This document shows positions 22,436 to 25,909 of a DNA stretch of 25,909 nt, piece after piece. Origin of the DNA: Protaetiibacter sp. GTDB taxonomy: Bacteria; Actinomycetota; Actinomycetes; Actinomycetales; Microbacteriaceae. The notes beneath the pieces were generated by a model that was given only the letters and a program-made list of their open reading frames with translations, ran no database searches and was not told the DNA's origin. Positions within the stretch are counted from its first letter, which is position 1, and every line of letters starts with the position of its first letter. The stretch covers positions 1-25,909 of the forward strand of contig JASLGG010000045.1 in assembly GCA_030150265.1 (NCBI GenBank). Reading direction: 5' to 3'. Position numbers and translations under genes: made by a program.

Positions 22436-23220
22436 TGGCCGAGATCGTGATCCTGCCCGGAACCCCGGACGAGGCGAAAGCGGCGGCGGGCGAGCTCGCC
22501 GCCGATCTCATCGAGAAGGCCGTGCGCGAGCGCGCGGACGCCGTGCTCGGCCTCGCGACCGGCTCGACGCCCCTCCCGGTGTGGAGCGCCCTCGCCCGCC
22601 GCGGCCTCGACTGGTCGCGCGTGCGCGGTTTCGCGCTCGACGAGTACATCGGGCTGCCCGAGGGGCACCCGGAGAGCTACCGCGCGGTCATCACGCGCGA
22701 AGTCGTCGACACCCTCGGCCTCACGCCGTCGCTCGTCCACGTGCCTGGGGACGACGGCGGGCCGATCGAGACCGCGGGCGAACGCTACGAGGCCGCGATC
22801 CGTGAGGCCGGGGGCGTCGACATCCAGGTGCTCGGCATCGGGCGCACGGGGCACATCGGCTTCAACGAGCCGGGATCCTCGTTCGCCTCGCGCACCCGCG
22901 TGAAGACGCTCACCGAGGCCACCCGGATCGACAACGCCCGCTTCTTCGACGCGCTCGAGGACGTGCCCCGCCACTGCCTCACGCAGGGTCTCGGCACCAT
23001 CCTCGACGCACGGCACCTCGTGCTGCTCGCCTTCGGCGAGACGAAGGCGGATGCCGTGGCCGGCGCCGTCGAGGGCCCCGTCTCGGCGTCGCTCCCGGGC
23101 TCCGCCATCCAGCTGCACCGCGACGTCACCGTGCTGCTCGACGAGGCGGCGGCGTCGAAGCTGCGCTTCGCCGACTACTACCGCTACGCCTGGCACCACC
23201 GGCCCGACTGGGCGCGCTGA
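22435..23220 (+). CDS. nagB: Glucosamine-6-phosphate deaminase
   Basis: NagB converts glucosamine-6-phosphate to fructose-6-phosphate and ammonia, delivering amino-sugar carbon to glycolysis. The 261-residue protein shows LGLATGSTPLPVW (phosphate loop), FALDEYIGLPEGHPESY with the catalytic Asp-Glu, and GIGRTGHIGFNEPGSSFASR with the active-site His. The length matches the family (about 260). The ATG at 22435 overlaps the kinase TGA by one base and has GGAGGTGG upstream. It is the last gene of the operon; a large imperfect stem-loop (23273-23338) follows about 50 bp downstream and may end transcription. Confidence 0.95.
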   Translation: MAEIVILPGTPDEAKAAAGELAADLIEKAVRERADAVLGLATGSTPLPVWSALARRGLDWSRVRGFALDEYIGLPEGHPESYRAVITREVVDTLGLTPSLVHVPGDDGGPIETAGERYEAAIREAGGVDIQVLGIGRTGHIGFNEPGSSFASRTRVKTLTEATRIDNARFFDALEDVPRHCLTQGLGTILDARHLVLLAFGETKADAVAGAVEGPVSASLPGSAIQLHRDVTVLLDEAAASKLRFADYYRYAWHHRPDWAR

Positions 23221-23231
23221 GCGGCTGCGGC

Positions 23232-23252
23232 GCGGCCCGCGGCCCGCGGCCC
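23232..23252 (+). repeat. Three tandem copies of a 7-bp GC repeat
   Basis: GCGGCCC is repeated exactly three times head to tail, shortly after the nagB stop. It is probably slippage-prone filler; no function is visible. Confidence 0.6.
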
Positions 23253-23272
23253 GCGCGGCGGAGGATGGTTGC

Positions 23273-23338
23273 AGAAGCAGGCTGAAGGAGACCGCTCCCG
23301 GGAGCTGGCCGGTAGCGGGGCGGTTCGAGCCTGCTTCT
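23273..23338 (+). terminator. 66-bp two-tier stem-loop after nagB
   Basis: An outer 11-bp perfect stem (AGAAGCAGGCT 23273-23283 with 23328-23338) encloses an inner 8-bp stem (23291-23298 with 23317-23324, one G-U). The loop includes the perfect palindrome GCTCCCGGGAGC (23294-23305), which offers a competing fold. It could be the terminator of the amino-sugar operon or a palindromic element. The outer-arm sequence recurs at 24286-24301. Confidence 0.5.
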
Positions 23339-23443
23339 CCGGCGCCGGACGCGGCGCTGCATCGCTCCTCCTCCACCCTGGACCGCGTCGTTCCTCCCCG
23401 GATGCCGGGGCGCCCGGCTCGTTGCCGTTGCACCGTGGCCAGG

Positions 23444-24322
23444 ATGCTGCTCGTGTCGATCACAGGAGCATCCCCCTCGCCGCGGCTCGTCCGAACGCGC
23501 GAGCTGAAGCAGCATGGATGGAGTGACCGCCGCATCCGGGGCGCGGTTGCGGAGGGACTCCTCGTCCGGCTGAGGGACGGTGCATTCTGCGCCCCGGGCA
23601 CCGACCCCGGTTGCATCGTCGCAGGCCGCGAGCGCGGGCGGCTCGCCTGCACCTCGGAGCTGCGCCGCTTGGGCGTCTTCGTCATGGGGGAGTCGGGGCT
23701 CCATGTGCATGTGGACTCCTCGGCCGCTCGTCTGCCCGCGATCGCACGGCACCGTCGCCGTCATCGCCGCCGGCTGCTGCGGACGCCTCACCCCGACGCC
23801 CTGAGCGTCGAGCCCATCGATGCGGTGCGCGATGCGGTCCTGTGCCAGCCGCCGCGTGTCGCGATCGCGACGATCGACTCCGCCGTGCACGAGGGGGTGC
23901 TGCACCTCGACGACCTCGACGAGCTGTTCGCCGCGCTGCCCCGTCGCTTCCGGCGCCTTCGGCGTCTGCTCGACCCCCGTGCCGAATCCGGTCCGGAGAG
24001 CCTCATGCGGATCATCCTCCGCTCGCTCGGCTGCTCGTTCGAGGCTCAGGTCGAGGTGCCCGGTGTCGGCCGCGTCGACTTCCTCGTCGACGGATGGCTC
24101 ATCGTGGAGTGCGACAGCGAGGCCCATCATGCCGGCTGGTCCGCCCAGAGGAAAGACCGCCGACGGGATCTCGCCGCGGCGGCGCAGGGCCTTGCGACCA
24201 TCCGTCCCATCGCGGAGGACATCATGTGGCATCCCGACATGGTGCGGTCGGCCGTCGCGGGCCTGCTCGCCATTCGTCACGCGACGCAGAAGCAGGCTCG
24301 ATCGGCCACGGGGCGCGTGTAG
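23444..24322 (+). CDS. DUF559/Vsr-like nuclease-fold protein with N-terminal AbiEi-type helix-turn-helix
   Basis: This 292-residue protein has an N-terminal helix-turn-helix-like segment (about residues 12-50: RTRELKQHGWSDRRIRGAVA, EGLLVRLRDGAF) of the sort found in AbiEi-type proteins. Its C-terminal region (about 190-280) resembles the DUF559/very-short-patch-repair endonuclease fold. Motif residues are the Asp of VGRVDFLVDG, the Glu-Cys-Asp of LIVECDSEAHH, and KDRRRDLAAAAQGLATIRPI. Such genes are numerous in Microbacteriaceae and have no proven role. The start is uncertain: ATG 23444 has little ribosome-binding sequence, and GTG 23435 is in frame. Codon use is somewhat less GC3-biased than in nearby operons. 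The gene is surrounded by repeated short motifs, which hints at insertion as a unit. Confidence 0.72.
   Translation: MLLVSITGASPSPRLVRTRELKQHGWSDRRIRGAVAEGLLVRLRDGAFCAPGTDPGCIVAGRERGRLACTSELRRLGVFVMGESGLHVHVDSSAARLPAIARHRRRHRRRLLRTPHPDALSVEPIDAVRDAVLCQPPRVAIATIDSAVHEGVLHLDDLDELFAALPRRFRRLRRLLDPRAESGPESLMRIILRSLGCSFEAQVEVPGVGRVDFLVDGWLIVECDSEAHHAGWSAQRKDRRRDLAAAAQGLATIRPIAEDIMWHPDMVRSAVAGLLAIRHATQKQARSATGRV
24286..24301 (+). repeat. Copy of the AGAAGCAGGCTCGA motif near the end of the DUF559 gene
   Basis: GCAGAAGCAGGCTCGA at 24286-24301 repeats GCAGAAGCAGGCT of 23271-23283 (direct, 13 bp). Its AGAAGCAGGCTCGA part is the exact reverse complement of 23325-23338 (14 bp). It encodes part of the protein's C-terminal QKQARS tail. 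Confidence 0.6.
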
Positions 24323-24389
24323 CCGGCCCGGCCCACGAATCCGCCCTGCTCCTGTGACACCGAGGACGACCCCCGCGGCGCCCGAACAT

Positions 24390-24428
24390 GGAGGGAGCGG
24401 GCCACCCTTCGGGCGACCCGCTCCCTCC
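24390..24428 (-). terminator. 12-bp perfect hairpin downstream of tRNA-Ser
   Basis: GGAGGGAGCGGG (24390-24401) pairs exactly with 24417-24428, with an inner CCC-TTC-GGG mini-stem. It lies 5 bp past the tRNA 3' end in the direction of tRNA transcription. It is probably the terminator for the SRP RNA-tRNA unit, and by symmetry it may also stop plus-strand transcripts coming from the DUF559 gene. Confidence 0.75.
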
Positions 24429-24433
24429 AACGG

Positions 24434-24518
24434 CGGAGGATGGGGGATTCGAACCCCCGAGGGCTTTCACCCAACACGCTTTCCAAGCGTGCGCCATAGG
24501 CCACTAGGCGAATCCTCC
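24434..24518 (-). tRNA. tRNA-Ser (anticodon GGA)
   Basis: On the minus strand the 85-nt sequence folds as a class II tRNA. The acceptor GGAGGAT (24518-24512) pairs with ATCCTCC (24441-24435) and has discriminator G at 24434. The anticodon arm is CACGC-TTGGAAA-GCGTG, giving anticodon GGA, which reads serine UCC/UCU. A variable arm follows, and the T-arm GGGGG-TTCGAAT-CCCCC is perfect. CCA is not encoded (the genome reads CCG), so CCA must be added enzymatically. The SRP RNA lies immediately upstream on the same strand, and a strong hairpin lies immediately downstream. Confidence 0.95.
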
Positions 24519-24519
24519 T

Positions 24520-24612
24520 GGGACCCCCCGCGCACCCGCCAGAGCCCGGTTACCCTTGCTGCGTCTCCGCCCTGGGGGAGTTGGCCTGGATGGCGCCACG
24601 CGGGGAGCCACC
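24520..24612 (-). ncRNA. ffs: Small signal recognition particle RNA (4.5S type)
   Basis: The minus strand carries the conserved SRP RNA tip: CCAGG, then GCG-GAGA-CGC (GNRA tetraloop at 24567-24564), then AGCAAGGGTAACC, which together form the Ffh-binding domain IV. The distal helix is closed by CTCCCCGCG (24607-24599) with CGCGGGGGG (24532-24524 region). That gives a molecule of about 93 nt, similar to other short bacterial SRP RNAs. With Ffh it targets membrane and secreted proteins to SecYEG. The ends are approximate. The SRP RNA gene commonly lies next to dnaX in bacteria, which fits here. Its 3' end is within about 2 nt of the tRNA-Ser 5' end. Confidence 0.85.
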
Positions 24613-24615
24613 GAG

Positions 24616-24621
24616 AGTCTA
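24616..24621 (-). promoter_or_regulatory. -10 element for SRP RNA
   Basis: TAGACT on the minus strand ends 4-7 nt before the predicted RNA 5' end (GGTGGCTCC). No good -35 is visible at 16-18 bp; GGGACA at 24646-24641 would need a 19-bp spacer. It diverges from the dnaX promoter about 45 bp away. Confidence 0.45.
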
Positions 24622-24662
24622 CCGGCATCCGGAGCCACCCTGTCCCCGTCGGCCGTGCCGAC

Positions 24663-24668
24663 TACTCT
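24663..24668 (+). promoter_or_regulatory. -10 element for a leaderless dnaX transcript
   Basis: TACTCT ends 6 nt before the GTG at 24675, so the start of transcription would coincide with the start codon. No Shine-Dalgarno sequence precedes the GTG, which agrees with leaderless translation. Confidence 0.45.
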
Positions 24669-24674
24669 TGACCC

Positions 24675-25909
24675 GTGGTCACCGCCCTCTATCGTCGCTA
24701 TCGCCCGGAGACGTTCGCCGAGCTGATCGGGCAGGCCCAGGTCACGGATCCGCTGCGCACCGCCCTGCGCACCGACCGGGTGGGCCACGCCTACCTGTTC
24801 TCCGGCCCGCGCGGCTGCGGCAAGACCACGAGCGCCCGCATCCTGGCCCGCTGCCTCAACTGCGCCGAGGGCCCCACCGACACCCCGTGCGGCGTGTGCC
24901 CGAGCTGCGTCGAGCTGTCGCGCGACGGAGGCGGATCGCTCGACGTGGTCGAGATCGACGCGGCGAGCCACAACGGCGTCGACGACGCGCGTGACCTGCG
25001 CGAGCGCGCCGTGTTCGCGCCGGCCCGCGACCGCTACAAGATCTTCATCCTCGACGAGGCCCACATGGTCACGCCGCAGGGCTTCAACGCCCTGCTCAAG
25101 ATCGTCGAGGAGCCGCCGGAGCACGTGAAGTTCATCTTCGCGACGACCGAGCCCGAGAAGGTCATCGGCACGATCCGCTCCCGCACGCACCACTACCCGT
25201 TCCGGCTCGTGCCGCCCGCGCAGCTGCTCGAGTACGTCGGGAAGCTCTGCGAGGAGGAGGGGGTGTCGGCAGAGGCCGGCGTCCTCCCGCTCGTCGTCAA
25301 GGCGGGCGGCGGCTCGCCGCGCGACACGCTGTCCCTGCTCGACCAGCTGATCGCCGGGTCGGACCCTTCGGCGGACTCGGGGGCCGTGCGCGTCGAGTAC
25401 GACCGCGCCACCGCGCTGCTCGGCTACACGAGCGCCTCCCTGATCGACGACGTCGTGACCGCGGTCGCGGAGAGCGACGCGGCCGGCGCGTTCGCGAGCG
25501 TCGACCGCATCGTGCAGACCGGGCAGGACCCGCGTCGGTTCGTCGAGGACCTGCTCGAACGGATGCGCGACCTCATCGTGGTCGCGGCGACGGGCGACGC
25601 CGCCGCGAGCGTCCTCCGGGGCGCGCCGGCGGACCTGATCGCGGCGCTGACCGTGCAGGCGCAGCGGTTCGGGGCCGCCGAGCTGTCCCGCATCGCGGAC
25701 ACCGTCAGCGACGCGCTCGACGAGATGGTCGGCGCGACCTCGCCCCGCCTCCACCTCGAGCTGATGGTCGCCCGCATGCTCGTGCCGGCGTCGGACGCGG
25801 GCGCGGCCACCCGCATCGAGCGGCTGGAGCGGCGCGTCGGCGTCGAGTCCGCGCAGCCCGCGGCCGCACCGGCTCCGGCCGCGCAGCCCCAGCGGTCGGC
25901 CGCCGCGCC
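24675..25909 (+). CDS. dnaX: DNA polymerase III gamma/tau subunit, N-terminal part (runs off window)
   Basis: DnaX is the clamp-loader ATPase of the replisome. The visible 411 residues begin VVTALYRRYRPETFAELIGQ, the standard actinobacterial start, which fixes the GTG at 24675. Walker A is GPRGCGKT (44-51). The zinc site is Cys63, Cys72, Cys75 and Cys78. Walker B is FILDEAH (124-130), followed by KIVEEPPEHVKFIFATTEPEKV and the sensor-2 region GGSPRDTLSLLDQ. Domain III follows, and then an Ala/Pro-rich linker begins near residue 385, where the window ends; the tau tail is missing. The gene is divergent from the SRP RNA-tRNA unit. I see no frameshift signal in the part present. Confidence 0.96.
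   Translation, partial: MVTALYRRYRPETFAELIGQAQVTDPLRTALRTDRVGHAYLFSGPRGCGKTTSARILARCLNCAEGPTDTPCGVCPSCVELSRDGGGSLDVVEIDAASHNGVDDARDLRERAVFAPARDRYKIFILDEAHMVTPQGFNALLKIVEEPPEHVKFIFATTEPEKVIGTIRSRTHHYPFRLVPPAQLLEYVGKLCEEEGVSAEAGVLPLVVKAGGGSPRDTLSLLDQLIAGSDPSADSGAVRVEYDRATALLGYTSASLIDDVVTAVAESDAAGAFASVDRIVQTGQDPRRFVEDLLERMRDLIVVAATGDAAASVLRGAPADLIAALTVQAQRFGAAELSRIADTVSDALDEMVGATSPRLHLELMVARMLVPASDAGAATRIERLERRVGVESAQPAAAPAPAAQPQRSAAA

Noticed and set aside
23232..23252. CRISPR-like repeat
   Set aside because: The units are only 7 bp, contiguous, and without spacers.
23317..23340. Possible tRNA remnant (GGTTCGA resembling a T-arm)
   Set aside because: No acceptor or anticodon arm accompanies it, and the bases are better explained by the stem-loop 23273-23338.
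22048..23685. Open frame of about 545 codons antisense to the kinase and nagB genes
   Set aside because: It is a complementary shadow of well-identified plus-strand genes, with low-complexity sequence and no ribosome-binding site.
23444..24322. Toxin-antitoxin pair or restriction system
   Set aside because: Only one gene is present. The AbiEi-like N-terminus and nuclease fold occur in a single protein, with no partner toxin or methylase nearby.

Overview
The window is uniformly GC-rich, uses many GTG starts, chains genes by 1-4 bp start/stop overlaps, and has several probable leaderless starts. Together with a urocanase / M20 amidase / HutF / HutI gene order, an SRP RNA-tRNA-Ser-dnaX junction and an HspR/HrcA-type heat-shock promoter, this points to a chromosomal segment of an actinobacterium. 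It is probably a member of the Micrococcales, perhaps Microbacteriaceae; that placement is inference. I see no phage, insertion sequence, CRISPR array or plasmid gene.

Layout. (1) 2-3994 (+): the end of a histidine-utilisation operon: hutU (3' end only), an M20-family amidohydrolase, hutF and hutI. A small lipoprotein gene converges on hutI. (2) 4470-11509 (+): a promoter with an operator-like cluster, a BMP-family (nucleoside-type) ABC importer (lipoprotein, double ATPase, two permeases), a class V aminotransferase that looks like pyridoxamine-pyruvate transaminase, and an IclR regulator. (3) 11525-12678 (-): a YdeI/OmdA-family protein, and an Hsp20 chaperone behind a CIRCE-like and a HAIR-like operator. 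(4) 12713-15487 (-): a three-gene flavin electron-transfer operon: FMN-binding lipoprotein, ApbE flavin transferase, and a fused RnfD/NqrB-like membrane plus ferredoxin-reductase-like protein. (5) 15571-23220 (+): an amino-sugar operon: leaderless ROK repressor, sugar-binding lipoprotein, two permeases, cytoplasmic GH3 N-acetylglucosaminidase, ROK kinase, NagB. No ATPase and no NagA are encoded here. (6) 23221-24357: a DUF559-type nuclease-fold gene among repeated and inverted short motifs. (7) 24390-25909: tRNA-Ser(GGA) and SRP RNA on the minus strand, nearly touching each other, diverging from dnaX, which runs off the end.

How the parts work together. Region 1 converts urocanate to glutamate. 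The M20 enzyme sits where the N-formylglutamate deformylase step is needed and may supply it. Region 4 plausibly moves electrons from NAD(P)H through FAD and a membrane domain to an FMN lipoprotein outside the membrane, with ApbE attaching the flavin. Region 5 imports amino-sugar oligomers, trims them in the cytoplasm, phosphorylates the monomer and sends it to fructose-6-phosphate. In both importer operons the binding-protein gene is followed by a long perfect GC hairpin before the next gene, a layout that would favour excess binding protein.

The points I would check first are the FMN/ApbE/RnfD-FNR fusion operon, the SRP RNA whose 3' end abuts a tRNA, the dual CIRCE+HAIR promoter, the M20 enzyme in the hut operon, and the PPAT-like aminotransferase tied to a BMP importer.
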